The notes: a model not told the origin generated them from the letters alone. A stretch of 64,000 bases of DNA from Auanema rhodensis (GCA_964057225.1 OZ059894.1:22350476-22414475); one strand, 5' to 3'; positions 38,608-53,347 are shown, counted from the first letter of the stretch. A program made the numbers and translations.

Positions 38608-39659
38608 ATTTACTTTTTCCTAAATTGTTTTGAAATTTTTCGAAAAAATTTTTGTCAAAATGTTTTTGGAAGCAATGTTGAGTGTACATGGAAACTCAAC
38701 ATACACTAATGCATCATTTTTCAAACGATCATAACTAATTTTTGTATCAAACGTTTCTCAATGTAGTATAGTGCATTCGATGCGGATTTTTAAGCTGCGT
38801 CGATCTGTGTTATCAGATTTGCGCTAGCTTAAAAATGCACCGAGATATCAACTGATATAAGTTCACACTTATATCCTCGATTTTCACCCTGAAGAATTAA
38901 TTTTTTCGTTGAATAACATTGTCCATCGTCTTTGCCTTGGAAAAAGGAATCTAAAAACATCTACTTTTTGCTGAATTATTCTGAAATTTTTCGAAAAAAT
39001 TTTGTCAAAATGTTTTTGGAAGCAATGTTGAGTGTACATGGAAACTCAACATACACTAATGCATCATTTTTCAAACGATCATAACTAATTTTTGTATTAA
39101 GCGTTTCTCAATGTAGTATAGTGCATTCGATGCGGATTTTTAAGCTGCGTCGATCTGTGTTATCAGATTTGCGCTAGCTTAAAAATGCACCGAGATATCA
39201 ACTGATATAAGTTTACACTTGTATCCTCGATTTTCACCCTGAAGAATTAATTTTTTCGTTGAATAACATTGTCCATCGTCTTTGCCTTGAAAAATGGAAT
39301 CTAAAAACATCTACTTTTTGCTAAATTATTTTGAAATTTTTCGAAAAAATTTTTGTCAAAATGTTTTTGGAAGCAATGTTGAGTGTACATGGAAACTCAA
39401 CACACACTAATGCATCATTTTTCAAACGATCATAACTAATTTGTGTATTAAGCGTTTCTCAATGTAGTATAGTGCATTCAATGCGGATTTTTAAGCTGCG
39501 TCGATCTGTGTTATCAGATTTGCGCTAGCTTAAAAATGCACCGAGATATCAACTGATATAAGTTCACACTTATATCCTCGATTTTCACCCTGAAGAATTA
39601 ATTTTTTCGTTGAATAACATTGTCCATCGTCTTTGCCTTGAAAAAAGGAATCTAAAAAC

Positions 39660-42600
39660 ATTTACTTTTTCCTAAATTATTTTGAAATTTTTCGAAAAAA
39701 TTTTTGTCAAAATGTTTTTGGAAGCAATGTTGAGTGTACATGGAAACTCAACATACACTAATGCATCATTTTTCAAACGATCATAACTAATTTTTGTATT
39801 AAGCGTTTCTCAATGTAGTATAGTGCATTCGATGCGGATTTTTGAGCTGCGTCGATCTGTGTTATCAGATTTGCGCTAGCTTAAAAATGCACCGAGATAT
39901 CAACTGATATAAGTTCACACTTATATCCTCGATTTTCACCCTGAAGAATTAATTTTTTCGTTGAATAACATTGTCCATCGTCTTTGCCTTGGAAAAAGGA
40001 ATCTAAAAACATCTACTTTTTGCTGAATTATTCTGAAATTTTTCGAAAAAATTTTTGTCAAAATGTTTTTGGAAGCAATGTTGAGTGTACATGGAAACTC
40101 AACATACACTAATGCATCATTTTTCAAACGATCATAACTAATTTTTGTATTAAGCATTTCTCAATGTAGTATAGTGCATTCGATGCGGATTTTTAAGCTG
40201 CGTCGATCTGTGTTATCAGATTTGAGCTGACTTAAAAATGCACCGAGATATCAACTGATATAAGTTCACACTTATATCCTCGATTTTCACCCTGAAGAAT
40301 TAATTTTTTCGTTGAATAACATTGTCCATCGTCTTTGCCTTGGAAAAAGGAATCTAAAAACATCTACTTTTTGCTGAATTATTCTGAAATTTTTCGAAAA
40401 AATTTTTGTCAAAATGTTTTTGGAAGCAATGTTGAGTGTACATGGAAACTCAACATACACTAATGCGTCATTTTTCAAACGATCATAACTAATTTTTGTA
40501 TTAAGCGTTTCTCAATGTAGTATAGTGCATTCGATGCGGATTTTTGAGCTGCGTCGATCTGTGTTATCAGATTTGCGCTAGCTTAAAAATGCACCGAGAT
40601 ATCAACTGATATAAGTTCACACTTATATCCTCGATTTTCACCCTGAAGAATTAATTTTTTCGTTGAATAACATTGTCCATCGTCTTTGCCTTGGAAAAAG
40701 GAATCTAAAAACATCTACTTTTTGCTGAATTATTCTGAAATTTTTCGAAAAAATTTTTGTCAAAATGTTTTTGGAAGCAATGTTGAGTGTACATGGAAAC
40801 TCAACATACACTAATGCATCATTTTTCAAACGATCATAACTAATTTTTGTATTAAGCATTTCTCAATGTAGTATAGTGCATTCGATGCGGATTTTTAGGC
40901 TGCGTCGATCTGTGTTATCAGATTTGAGCTAGCTTAAAAATGCACCGAGATATCAACTGATATAAGTTTACACTTGTATCCTCGATTTTCACCCTGAAGA
41001 ATTAATTTTTTCGTTGAATAACATTGTCCATCGTCTTTGCCTTGAAAAATGGAATCTAAAAACATCTACTTTTTGCTAAATTATTTTGAAATTTTTCGAA
41101 AAAATTTTTGTCAAAATGTTTTTGGAAGCAATGTTGAGTGTACATGGAAACTCAACACACACTAATGCATCATTTTTCAAACGATCATAACTAATTTGTG
41201 TATTAAGCGTTTCTCAATGTAGTATAGTGCATTCAATGCGGATTTTTAAGCTGCGTCGATCTGTGTTATCAGATTTGCGCTAGCTTAAAAATGCACCGAG
41301 ATATCAACTGATATAAGTTCACACTTATATCCTCGATTTTCACCCTGAAGAATTAATTTTTTCGTTGAATCACATTGTCCATCGTCTTTGCCTTAAAAAA
41401 AGGAATCTAAAAACATCTACTTTTTGCTAAATTATTTTGAAATTTTTCGAAAAAATTTTTGTCAAAATGTTTTTGGAAGAAATGTTGAGTGTACATGGAA
41501 ACTCAACATACACTAATGCATCATTTTTCAAACGATCATAACTAATTTTTGTATTAAGCGTTTCTCAATGTAGTATAGTGCATTCGATGCGGATTTTTGA
41601 GCTGCGTCGATCTGTGTTATCAGATTTGCGCTAGCTTAAAAATGCACCGAGATATCAACTGATATAAGTTCACACTTATATCCTCGATTTTCACCCTGAA
41701 GAATTAATTTTTTCGTTGAATAACATTGTCCATCGTCTTTGCCTTGAAAAAAGGAATCTAAAAACATTTACTTTTTCCTAAATTATTTTGAAATTTTTCG
41801 AAAAAATTTTTGTCAAAATGTTTTTGGAAGCAATGTTGAGTGTACATGGAAACTCAACATACACTAATGCATCATTTTTCAAACGATCATAACTAATTTT
41901 TGTATTAAGCGTTTCTCAATGTAGTATAGTGCATTTGATGCGGATTTTTAAGCTGCGTCGATCTGTGTTATCAGATTTGCGCTAGCTTAAAAATGCACCG
42001 AGATATCAACTGATATAAGTTCACACTTATATCCTCGATTTTCACCCTGAAGAATTAATTTTTTCGTTGAATAACATTGTCCATCGTCTTTGCCTTGAAA
42101 AAAGAAATCTAAAAACATCTACTTTTTCCTAAATTATTTTGAAGTTTTTCGAAAAAATTTTTGTCAAAATGTTTTTGGAAGCAATGTTGAGTGTACATGG
42201 AAACTCAACATACACTAATGCATCATTTTTCAAACGATCATAACTAATTTTTGTATTAAGCGTTTCTCAATGTAAAATAGTGCATTCGATGCGGATTTTT
42301 GAGCTGCGTCGATCTGTGTTATCAGATTTGCGCTAGCTTAAAAATGCACCGAGATATCAACTGATATAAGTTCACACTTATATCCTCGATTTTCACCCTG
42401 AAGAATTAATTTTTTCGTTGAATAACATTGTCCATCGTCTTTGCCTTGAAAAAAGAAATCTAAAAACATCTACTTTTTCCTAAATTATTTTGAAGTTTTT
42501 CGAAAAAATTTTTGTCAAAATGTTTTTGGAAGCAATGTTGAGTGTACATGGAAACTCAACATACACTAATGCATCATTTTTCAAACGATCATAACTAATT

Positions 42601-43169
42601 TTTGTATTAAGCGTTTCTCAATGTAAAATAGTGCATTCGATGCGGATTTTTGAGCTGCGTCGATCTGTGTTATCAGATTTGCGCTAGCTTAAAAATGCAC
42701 CGAGATATCAACTGATATAAGTTCACACTTATATCCTCGATTTTCACCCTGAAGAATTAATTTTTTCGTTGAATAACATTGTCCATCGTCTTTGCCTTGA
42801 AAAAAGAAATCTAAAAACATCTACTTTTTCCTAAATTATTTTGAAGTTTTTCGAAAAAATTTTTGTCAAAATGTTTTTGGAAGCAATGTTGAGTGTACAT
42901 GGAAACTCAACATACACTAATGCATCATTTTTCAAACGATCATAACTAATTTTTGTATTAAGCGTTTCTCAATGTAAAATAGTGCATTCGATGCGGATTT
43001 TTGAGCTGCGTCGATCTGTGTTATCAGATTTGCGCTAGCTTAAAAATGCACCGAGATATCAACTGATATAAGTTCACACTTATATCCTCGATTTTCACCC
43101 TGAAGAATTAATTTTTTCGTTGAATAACATTGTCCATCGTCTTTGCCTTGAAAAAAGGAATCTAAAAAC
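39660..43169. repeat. 10-mer HOR unit, copy 1 (3510 bp)
   Basis: Ten monomers starting with a CATTTAC/TTTTTGAGCT copy. Rare markers inside are GAGCTGACTT at 40224, TGCGTCATT at 40466, TTTTTAGGCT at 40893, CATTCAATGCGG at 41235, GAATCACATTG near 41370, GGAAGAAATG at 41480, GCATTTGATG at 41931, and three consecutive TGTAAAATAG monomers (42117, 42468 and 42819). Each lies 3510 bp before its counterpart in the next unit, exactly ten monomers. I noticed no difference between the two units when reading them side by side; this was not computed. Confidence 0.9.
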
Positions 43170-46100
43170 ATTTACTTTTTCCTAAATTATTTTGAAATTT
43201 TTCGAAAAAATTTTTGTCAAAATGTTTTTGGAAGCAATGTTGAGTGTACATGGAAACTCAACATACACTAATGCATCATTTTTCAAACGATCATAACTAA
43301 TTTTTGTATTAAGCGTTTCTCAATGTAGTATAGTGCATTCGATGCGGATTTTTGAGCTGCGTCGATCTGTGTTATCAGATTTGCGCTAGCTTAAAAATGC
43401 ACCGAGATATCAACTGATATAAGTTCACACTTATATCCTCGATTTTCACCCTGAAGAATTAATTTTTTCGTTGAATAACATTGTCCATCGTCTTTGCCTT
43501 GGAAAAAGGAATCTAAAAACATCTACTTTTTGCTGAATTATTCTGAAATTTTTCGAAAAAATTTTTGTCAAAATGTTTTTGGAAGCAATGTTGAGTGTAC
43601 ATGGAAACTCAACATACACTAATGCATCATTTTTCAAACGATCATAACTAATTTTTGTATTAAGCATTTCTCAATGTAGTATAGTGCATTCGATGCGGAT
43701 TTTTAAGCTGCGTCGATCTGTGTTATCAGATTTGAGCTGACTTAAAAATGCACCGAGATATCAACTGATATAAGTTCACACTTATATCCTCGATTTTCAC
43801 CCTGAAGAATTAATTTTTTCGTTGAATAACATTGTCCATCGTCTTTGCCTTGGAAAAAGGAATCTAAAAACATCTACTTTTTGCTGAATTATTCTGAAAT
43901 TTTTCGAAAAAATTTTTGTCAAAATGTTTTTGGAAGCAATGTTGAGTGTACATGGAAACTCAACATACACTAATGCGTCATTTTTCAAACGATCATAACT
44001 AATTTTTGTATTAAGCGTTTCTCAATGTAGTATAGTGCATTCGATGCGGATTTTTGAGCTGCGTCGATCTGTGTTATCAGATTTGCGCTAGCTTAAAAAT
44101 GCACCGAGATATCAACTGATATAAGTTCACACTTATATCCTCGATTTTCACCCTGAAGAATTAATTTTTTCGTTGAATAACATTGTCCATCGTCTTTGCC
44201 TTGGAAAAAGGAATCTAAAAACATCTACTTTTTGCTGAATTATTCTGAAATTTTTCGAAAAAATTTTTGTCAAAATGTTTTTGGAAGCAATGTTGAGTGT
44301 ACATGGAAACTCAACATACACTAATGCATCATTTTTCAAACGATCATAACTAATTTTTGTATTAAGCATTTCTCAATGTAGTATAGTGCATTCGATGCGG
44401 ATTTTTAGGCTGCGTCGATCTGTGTTATCAGATTTGAGCTAGCTTAAAAATGCACCGAGATATCAACTGATATAAGTTTACACTTGTATCCTCGATTTTC
44501 ACCCTGAAGAATTAATTTTTTCGTTGAATAACATTGTCCATCGTCTTTGCCTTGAAAAATGGAATCTAAAAACATCTACTTTTTGCTAAATTATTTTGAA
44601 ATTTTTCGAAAAAATTTTTGTCAAAATGTTTTTGGAAGCAATGTTGAGTGTACATGGAAACTCAACACACACTAATGCATCATTTTTCAAACGATCATAA
44701 CTAATTTGTGTATTAAGCGTTTCTCAATGTAGTATAGTGCATTCAATGCGGATTTTTAAGCTGCGTCGATCTGTGTTATCAGATTTGCGCTAGCTTAAAA
44801 ATGCACCGAGATATCAACTGATATAAGTTCACACTTATATCCTCGATTTTCACCCTGAAGAATTAATTTTTTCGTTGAATCACATTGTCCATCGTCTTTG
44901 CCTTAAAAAAAGGAATCTAAAAACATCTACTTTTTGCTAAATTATTTTGAAATTTTTCGAAAAAATTTTTGTCAAAATGTTTTTGGAAGAAATGTTGAGT
45001 GTACATGGAAACTCAACATACACTAATGCATCATTTTTCAAACGATCATAACTAATTTTTGTATTAAGCGTTTCTCAATGTAGTATAGTGCATTCGATGC
45101 GGATTTTTGAGCTGCGTCGATCTGTGTTATCAGATTTGCGCTAGCTTAAAAATGCACCGAGATATCAACTGATATAAGTTCACACTTATATCCTCGATTT
45201 TCACCCTGAAGAATTAATTTTTTCGTTGAATAACATTGTCCATCGTCTTTGCCTTGAAAAAAGGAATCTAAAAACATTTACTTTTTCCTAAATTATTTTG
45301 AAATTTTTCGAAAAAATTTTTGTCAAAATGTTTTTGGAAGCAATGTTGAGTGTACATGGAAACTCAACATACACTAATGCATCATTTTTCAAACGATCAT
45401 AACTAATTTTTGTATTAAGCGTTTCTCAATGTAGTATAGTGCATTTGATGCGGATTTTTAAGCTGCGTCGATCTGTGTTATCAGATTTGCGCTAGCTTAA
45501 AAATGCACCGAGATATCAACTGATATAAGTTCACACTTATATCCTCGATTTTCACCCTGAAGAATTAATTTTTTCGTTGAATAACATTGTCCATCGTCTT
45601 TGCCTTGAAAAAAGAAATCTAAAAACATCTACTTTTTCCTAAATTATTTTGAAGTTTTTCGAAAAAATTTTTGTCAAAATGTTTTTGGAAGCAATGTTGA
45701 GTGTACATGGAAACTCAACATACACTAATGCATCATTTTTCAAACGATCATAACTAATTTTTGTATTAAGCGTTTCTCAATGTAAAATAGTGCATTCGAT
45801 GCGGATTTTTGAGCTGCGTCGATCTGTGTTATCAGATTTGCGCTAGCTTAAAAATGCACCGAGATATCAACTGATATAAGTTCACACTTATATCCTCGAT
45901 TTTCACCCTGAAGAATTAATTTTTTCGTTGAATAACATTGTCCATCGTCTTTGCCTTGAAAAAAGAAATCTAAAAACATCTACTTTTTCCTAAATTATTT
46001 TGAAGTTTTTCGAAAAAATTTTTGTCAAAATGTTTTTGGAAGCAATGTTGAGTGTACATGGAAACTCAACATACACTAATGCATCATTTTTCAAACGATC

Positions 46101-46679
46101 ATAACTAATTTTTGTATTAAGCGTTTCTCAATGTAAAATAGTGCATTCGATGCGGATTTTTGAGCTGCGTCGATCTGTGTTATCAGATTTGCGCTAGCTT
46201 AAAAATGCACCGAGATATCAACTGATATAAGTTCACACTTATATCCTCGATTTTCACCCTGAAGAATTAATTTTTTCGTTGAATAACATTGTCCATCGTC
46301 TTTGCCTTGAAAAAAGAAATCTAAAAACATCTACTTTTTCCTAAATTATTTTGAAGTTTTTCGAAAAAATTTTTGTCAAAATGTTTTTGGAAGCAATGTT
46401 GAGTGTACATGGAAACTCAACATACACTAATGCATCATTTTTCAAACGATCATAACTAATTTTTGTATTAAGCGTTTCTCAATGTAAAATAGTGCATTCG
46501 ATGCGGATTTTTGAGCTGCGTCGATCTGTGTTATCAGATTTGCGCTAGCTTAAAAATGCACCGAGATATCAACTGATATAAGTTCACACTTATATCCTCG
46601 ATTTTCACCCTGAAGAATTAATTTTTTCGTTGAATAACATTGTCCATCGTCTTTGCCTTGAAAAAAGGAATCTAAAAAC
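43170..46679. repeat. 10-mer HOR unit, copy 2 (3510 bp)
   Basis: Tandem repeat of the preceding unit with the same ordered markers: GAGCTGACTT at 43734, TTTTTAGGCT at 44403, CATTCAATGCGG at 44745, GGAAGAAATG at 44990, GCATTTGATG at 45441 and three TGTAAAATAG monomers. The periodicity ends at 46680: the monomer there has CCTAAATTGTTTTG and TATCAAACG, unlike the CCTAAATTATTTTG copy that opens each 10-mer, and resembles the one at 38608. Confidence 0.9.
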
Positions 46680-48434
46680 ATTTACTTTTTCCTAAATTGT
46701 TTTGAAATTTTTCGAAAAAATTTTTGTCAAAATGTTTTTGGAAGCAATGTTGAGTGTACATGGAAACTCAACATACACTAATGCATCATTTTTCAAACGA
46801 TCATAACTAATTTTTGTATCAAACGTTTCTCAATGTAGTATAGTGCATTCGATGCGGATTTTTAAGCTGCGTCGATCTGTGTTATCAGATTTGCGCTAGC
46901 TTAAAAATGCACCGAGATATCAACTGATATAAGTTCACACTTATATCCTCGATTTTCACCCTGAAGAATTAATTTTTTCGTTGAATAACATTGTCCATCG
47001 TCTTTGCCTTGGAAAAAGGAATCTAAAAACATCTACTTTTTGCTGAATTATTCTGAAATTTTTCGAAAAAATTTTTGTCAAAATGTTTTTGGAAGCAATG
47101 TTGAGTGTACATGGAAACTCAACATACACTAATGCATCATTTTTCAAACGATCATAACTAATTTGTGTATTAAGCGTTTCTCAATGTAGTATAGTGCATT
47201 CGATGCGGATTTTTAAGCTGCGTCGATCTGTGTTATCAGATTTGCGCTAGCTTAAAAATGCACCGAGATATCAACTGATATAAGTTCACACTTATATCCT
47301 CGATTTTCACCCTGAAGAATTAATTTTTTCGTTGAATAACATTGTCCATCGTCTTTGCCTTGAAAAAAGAAATCTAAAAACATCTACTTTTTCCTAAATT
47401 ATTTTGAAGTTTTTCGAAAAAATTTTTGTCAAAATGTTTTTGGAAGCAATGTTGAGTGTACATGGAAACTCAACATACACTAATGCATCATTTTTCAAAC
47501 GATCATAACTAATTTTTGTATTAAGCGTTTCTCAATGTAAAATAGTGCATTCGATGCGGATTTTTGAGCTGCGTCGATCTGTGTTATCAGATTTGCGCTA
47601 GCTTAAAAATGCACCGAGATATCAACTGATATAAGTTCACACTTATATCCTCGATTTTCACCCTGAAGAATTAATTTTTTCGTTGAATAACATTGTCCAT
47701 CGTCTTTGCCTTGAAAAAAGGAATCTAAAAACATTTACTTTTTCCTAAATTGTTTTGAAATTTTTCGAAAAAATTTTTGTCAAAATGTTTTTGGAAGCAA
47801 TGTTGAGTGTACATGGAAACTCAACATACACTAATGCATCATTTTTCAAACGATCATAACTAATTTTTGTATCAAACGTTTCTCAATGTAGTATAGTGCA
47901 TTCGATGCGGATTTTTAAGCTGCGTCGATCTGTGTTATCAGATTTGCGCTAGCTTAAAAATGCACCGAGATATCAACTGATATAAGTTCACACTTATATC
48001 CTCGATTTTCACCCTGAAGAATTAATTTTTTCGTTGAATAACATTGTCCATCGTCTTTGCCTTGGAAAAAGGAATCTAAAAACATCTACTTTTTGCTGAA
48101 TTATTCTGAAATTTTTCGAAAAAATTTTTGTCAAAATGTTTTTGGAAGCAATGTTGAGTGTACATGGAAACTCAACATACACTAATGCATCATTTTTCAA
48201 ACGATCATAACTAATTTGTGTATTAAGCGTTTCTCAATGTAGTATAGTGCATTCGATGCGGATTTTTAAGCTGCGTCGATCTGTGTTATCAGATTTGCGC
48301 TAGCTTAAAAATGCACCGAGATATCAACTGATATAAGTTTACACTTGTATCCTCGATTTTCACCCTGAAGAATTAATTTTTTCGTTGAATAACATTGTCC
48401 ATCGTCTTTGCCTTGAAAAATGGAATCTAAAAAC
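46329..48434. repeat. Tandem 3-mer HOR (1053 bp x 2)
   Basis: Monomers at 46329, 46680 and 47031 (TGTAAAATAG type; CCTAAATTGTTTTG type; CTGAATTATTCTG type with AATTTGTG) are followed by the same trio at 47382, 47733 and 48084. The first monomer also ends the upstream 10-mer, so the trio overlaps that unit by one. The final monomers differ at the 3' end: the second copy has the TTAC loop, ACTTGTATCC and a GAAAAATGG linker, the first has TCAC, ACTTATATCC and GAAAAAAGAAATC. Confidence 0.8.
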
Positions 48435-50540
48435 ATCTACTTTTTGCTAAATTATTTTGAAATTTTTCGAAAAAATTTTTGTCAAAATGTTTTTGGAAGC
48501 AATGTTGAGTGTACATGGAAACTCAACACACACTAATGCATCATTTTTCAAACGATCATAACTAATTTGTGTATTAAGCGTTTCTCAATGTAGTATAGTG
48601 CATTCAATGCGGATTTTTAAGCTGCGTCGATCTGTGTTATCAGATTTGCGCTAGCTTAAAAATGCACCGAGATATCAACTGATATAAGTTCACACTTATA
48701 TCCTCGATTTTCACCCTGAAGAATTAATTTTTTCGTTGAATAACATTGTCCATCGTCTTTGCCTTAAAAAAAGGAATCTAAAAACATCTACTTTTTGCTA
48801 AATTATTTTGAAATTTTTCGAAAAAATTTTTGTCAAAATGTTTTTGGAAGCAATGTTGAGTGTACATGGAAACTCAACATACACTAATGCATCATTTTTC
48901 AAACGATCATAACTAATTTTTGTATCAAACGTTTCTCAATGTAGTATAGTGCATTCGATGCGGATTTTTAAGCTGCGTCGATCTGTGTTATCAGATTTGC
49001 GCTAGCTTAAAAATGCACCGAGATATCAACTGATATAAGTTCACACTTATATCCTCGATTTTCACCCTGAAGAATTAATTTTTTCGTTGAATAACATTGT
49101 CCATCGTCTTTGCCTTGAAAGAAGGAATCTAAAAACATCTACTTTTTGCCAAATTATTTTGAAATTTTTCGAAAAAATTTTTGTCAAAATGTTTTTGGAA
49201 GCAATGTTGAGTGTACATGGAAACTCAACATACACTAATGCATCATTTTTCAAACGATCATAACTAATTTGTGTATTAAGCGTTTCTCAATGTAGTATAG
49301 TGCATTCGATGCGGATTTTTAAGCTGCGTCGATCTGTGTTATCAGATTTGCGCTAGCTTAAAAATGCACCGAGATATCAACTGATATAAGTTTACACTTA
49401 TATCCTCGATTTTCACCCTGAAGAATTAATTTTTTCGTTGAATAACATTGTCCATCGTCTTTGCCTTGAAAAATGGAATCTAAAAACATCTACTTTTTGC
49501 TAAATTATTTTGAAACTTTTCGAAAAAATTTTTGTCAAAATGTTTTTGGAAGCAATGTTGAGTGTACATGGAAACTCAACACACACTAATGCATCATTTT
49601 TCAAACGATCATAACTAATTTGTGTATTAAGCGTTTCTCAATGTAGTATAGTGCATTCGATGCGGATTTTTAAGCTGCGTCGATCTGTGTTATCAGATTT
49701 GCGCTAGCTTAAAAATGCACCGAGATATCAACTGATATAAGTTCACACTTATATCCTCGATTTTCACCCTGAAGAATTAATTTTTTCGTTGAATAACATT
49801 GTCCATCGTCTTTGCCTTAAAAAAAGGAATCTAAAAACATCTACTTTTTGCTAAATTATTTTGAAATTTTTCGAAAAAATTTTTGTCAAAATGTTTTTGG
49901 AAGCAATGTTGAGTGTACATGGAAACTCAACATACACTAATGCATCATTTTTCAAACGATCATAACTAATTTTTGTATCAAACGTTTCTCAATGTAGTAT
50001 AGTGCATTCGATGCGGATTTTTAAGCTGCGTCGATCTGTGTTATCAGATTTGCGCTAGCTTAAAAATGCACCGAGATATCAACTGATATAAGTTCACACT
50101 TATATCCTCGATTTTCACCCTGAAGAATTAATTTTTTCGTTGAATAACATTGTCCATCGTCTTTGCCTTAAAAAATGGAATCTAAAAACATCTACTTTTT
50201 GCTAAATTATTTTGAAATTTTTCGAAAAAATTTTTGTCAAAATGTTTTTGGAAGCAATGTTGAGTGTACATGGAAACTCAACATACACTAATGCATCATT
50301 TTTCAAACGATCATAACTAATTTGTGTATTAAGCGTTTCTCAATGTAGTATAGTGCATTCGATGCGGATTTTTTAGCTGCGTCGATCTGTGTTATCAGAT
50401 TTGCGCTAGCTTAAAAATGCACCGAGATATCAACTGATATAAGTTTACACTTATATCCTCGATTTTCACCCTGAAGAATTAATTTTTTCGTTGAATAACA
50501 TTGTCCATCGTCTTTGCCTTGAAAAATGGAATCTAAAAAC

Positions 50541-53347
50541 ATCTACTTTTTGCTAAATTATTTTGAAACTTTTCGAAAAAATTTTTGTCAAAATGTTTTT
50601 GGAAGCAATGTTGAGTGTACATGGAAACTCAACACACACTAATGCATCATTTTTCAAACGATCATAACTAATTTGTGTATTAAGCGTTTCTCAATGTAGT
50701 ATAGTGCATTCGATGCGGATTTTTAAGCTGCGTCGATCTGTGTTATCAGATTTGCGCTAGCTTAAAAATGCACCGAGATATCAACTGATATAAGTTCACA
50801 CTTATATCCTCGATTTTCACCCTGAAGAATTAATTTTTTCGTTGAATAACATTGTCCATCGTCTTTGCCTTGAAAAAAGGAATCTAAAAACATCTACTTT
50901 TTGCTAAATTATTTTGAAATTTTTCGAAAAAATTTTTGTCAAAATGTTTTTGGAAGCAATGTTGAGTGTACATGGAAACTCAACATACACTAATGCATCA
51001 TTTTTCAAACGATCATAACTAATTTGTGTATTAAGCGTTTCTCAATGTAGTATAGTGCATTCGATGCGGATTTTTAAGCTGCGTCGATCTGTGTTATCAG
51101 ATTTGCGCTAGCTTAAAAATGCACCGAGATATCAACTGATATAAGTTCACACTTATATCCTCGATTTTCACCCTGAAGAATTAATTTTTTCGTTGAAAAA
51201 CATTGTCCATCGTCTTTGCCTTGAAAAATGGAATCTAAAAACATCTACTTTTTGCTAAATTATTTTGAAATTTTTCGAAAAAATTTTTGTCAAAATGTTT
51301 TTGGAAGCAATGTTGAGTGTACATGGAAACTCAACACACACTAATGCATCATTTTTCAAACGATCATAACTAATTTGTGTATTAAGCGTTTCTCAATGTA
51401 GTATAGTGCATTCGATGCGGATTTTTAAGCTGCGTCGATCTGTGTTATCAGATTTGCGCTAGCTTAAAAATGCACCGAGATATCAACTGATATAAGTTCA
51501 CACTTATATCCTCGATTTTCACCCTGAAGAATTAATTTTTTCGTTGAATAACATTGTCCATCGTCTTTGCCTTGAAAAAAGGAATCTAAAAACATTTACT
51601 TTTTCCTAAATTATTTTTAATTTTTCGAAAAAATTTTTGTCAAAATGTTTTTGGAAGCAATGTTGAGTGTACATGGAAACTCAACATACACTAATGCATC
51701 ATTTTTCAAACGATCATAACTAATTTTTGTATTAAGCGTTTCTCAATGTAGTATAGTGCATTCGATGCGGATTTTTAAGCTGCGTCGATCTGTGTTATCA
51801 GATTTGCGCTAGCTTAAAAATGCACCGAGATATCAACTGATATAAGTTTACACTTATATCCTCGATTTTCACCCTGAAGAATTAATTTTTTCGTTGAATA
51901 ACATTGTCCATCGTCTTTGCCTTGAAAAAAGGAATCTAAAAACATCTACTTTTTGCTAAATTATTTTGAAATTTTTCGAAAAAATTTTTGTCAAAATGTT
52001 TTTGGAAGCAATGTTGAGTGTACATGGAAACTCAACATACACTAATGCATCATTTTTCAAACGATCATAACTAATTTGTGTATTAAGCGTTTCTCAATGT
52101 AGTATAGTGCATTCGATGCGGATTTTTAAGCTGCGTCGATCTGTGTTATCAGATTTGCGCTAGCTTAAAAATGCACCGAGATATCAACTGATATAAGTTT
52201 ACACTTATATCCTCGATTTTCACCCTGAAGAATTAATTTTTTCGTTGAAAAACATTGTCCATCGTCTTTGCCTTGAAAAATGGAATCTAAAAACATCTAC
52301 TTTTTGCTAAATTATTTTGAAATTTTTCGAAAAAATTTTTGTCAAAATGTTTTTGGAAGCAATGTTGAGTGTACATGGAAACTCAACACACACTAATGCA
52401 TCATTTTTCAAACGATCATAACTAATTTGTGTATTAAGCGTTTCTCAATGTAGTATAGTGCATTCGATGCGGATTTTTAAGCTGCGTCGATCTGTGTTAT
52501 CAGATTTGCGCTAGCTTAAAAATGCACCGAGATATCAACTGATATAAGTTCACACTTATATCCTCGATTTTCACCCTGAAGAATTAATTTTTTCGTTGAA
52601 TAACATTGTCCATCGTCTTTGCCTTAAAAAAAGGAATCTAAAAACATCTACTTTTTGCTAAATTATTTTGAAATTTTTCGAAAAAATTTTTGTCAAAATG
52701 TTTTTGGAAGCAATGTTGAGTGTACATGGAAACTCAACATACACTAATGCATCATTTTTCAAACGATCATAACTAATTTTTGTATCAAACGTTTCTCAAT
52801 GTAGTATAGTGCATTCGATGCGGATTTTTAAGCTGCGTCGATCTGTGTTATCAGATTTGCGCTAGCTTAAAAATGCACCGAGATATCAACTGATATAAGT
52901 TCACACTTATATCCTCGATTTTCACCCTGAAGAATTAATTTTTTCGTTGAATAACATTGTCCATCGTCTTTGCCTTAAAAAATGGAATCTAAAAACATCT
53001 ACTTTTTGCTAAATTATTTTGAAATTTTTCGAAAAAATTTTTGTCAAAATGTTTTTGGAAGCAATGTTGAGTGTACATGGAAACTCAACATACACTAATG
53101 CATCATTTTTCAAACGATCATAACTAATTTGTGTATTAAGCGTTTCTCAATGTAGTATAGTGCATTCGATGCGGATTTTTAAGCTGCGTCGATCTGTGTT
53201 ATCAGATTTGCGCTAGCTTAAAAATGCACCGAGATATCAACTGATATAAGTTTACACTTATATCCTCGATTTTCACCCTGAAGAATTAATTTTTTCGTTG
53301 AATAACATTGTCCATCGTCTTTGCCTTGAAAAATGGAATCTAAAAAC
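50541..53347. repeat. 8-mer HOR unit
   Basis: Eight monomers: GAAACTTTT type (50541); GTTGAAAAAC type (50892); CTCAACACAC type (51243); CATTTAC/TTATTTTTAA type, one base short (51594); GTTGAAAAAC type with TTAC loop (51944); CTCAACACAC type ending in TTAAAAAAAGG (52295); TATCAAACG type (52646); AATTTGTG/TTAC type (52997). The next GAAACTTTT monomer begins at 53348. The length is 2807 bp because of the single-base loss. Confidence 0.85.

Larger units (their letters stand above)
31588..48434. repeat. Satellite domain D, 10-mer HOR family
   Basis: Forty-eight monomers marked by TTTTTGAGCT, TTTTTCCTAAATT with CATTTAC, TGTAAAATAG, TTAAGCATTT, ACTTGTATCC and CATTCAATGCGG. The last marker occurs at 35269, 37024, 39480, 41235, 44745 and then 48606, just inside domain E, giving spacings of 5, 7, 5, 10 and 11 monomers. 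The block around 31895-33340 (GAATCACATTG, CATTTAC, two TGTAAAATAG) matches 37160-38600 fifteen monomers on. One T is lost near 39000. Satellite only; no other element is present. Confidence 0.85.

Noticed and set aside
2383-49253. Repeated minus-strand open frames of 63 or 73 codons, one per monomer in about a quarter of the monomers
   Set aside because: They exist because 351 is divisible by three. They open only where a TAG (in CTAAATT) is changed by the CTGAATT variant to CAG, or at 49137 by CCAAATT to TGG. The 63-codon frames start at TTG; the 73-codon ones gain an ATG only through the TTAAGCATTT variant. Most monomers keep the stop, and there is no homology, codon bias, promoter or splice context.
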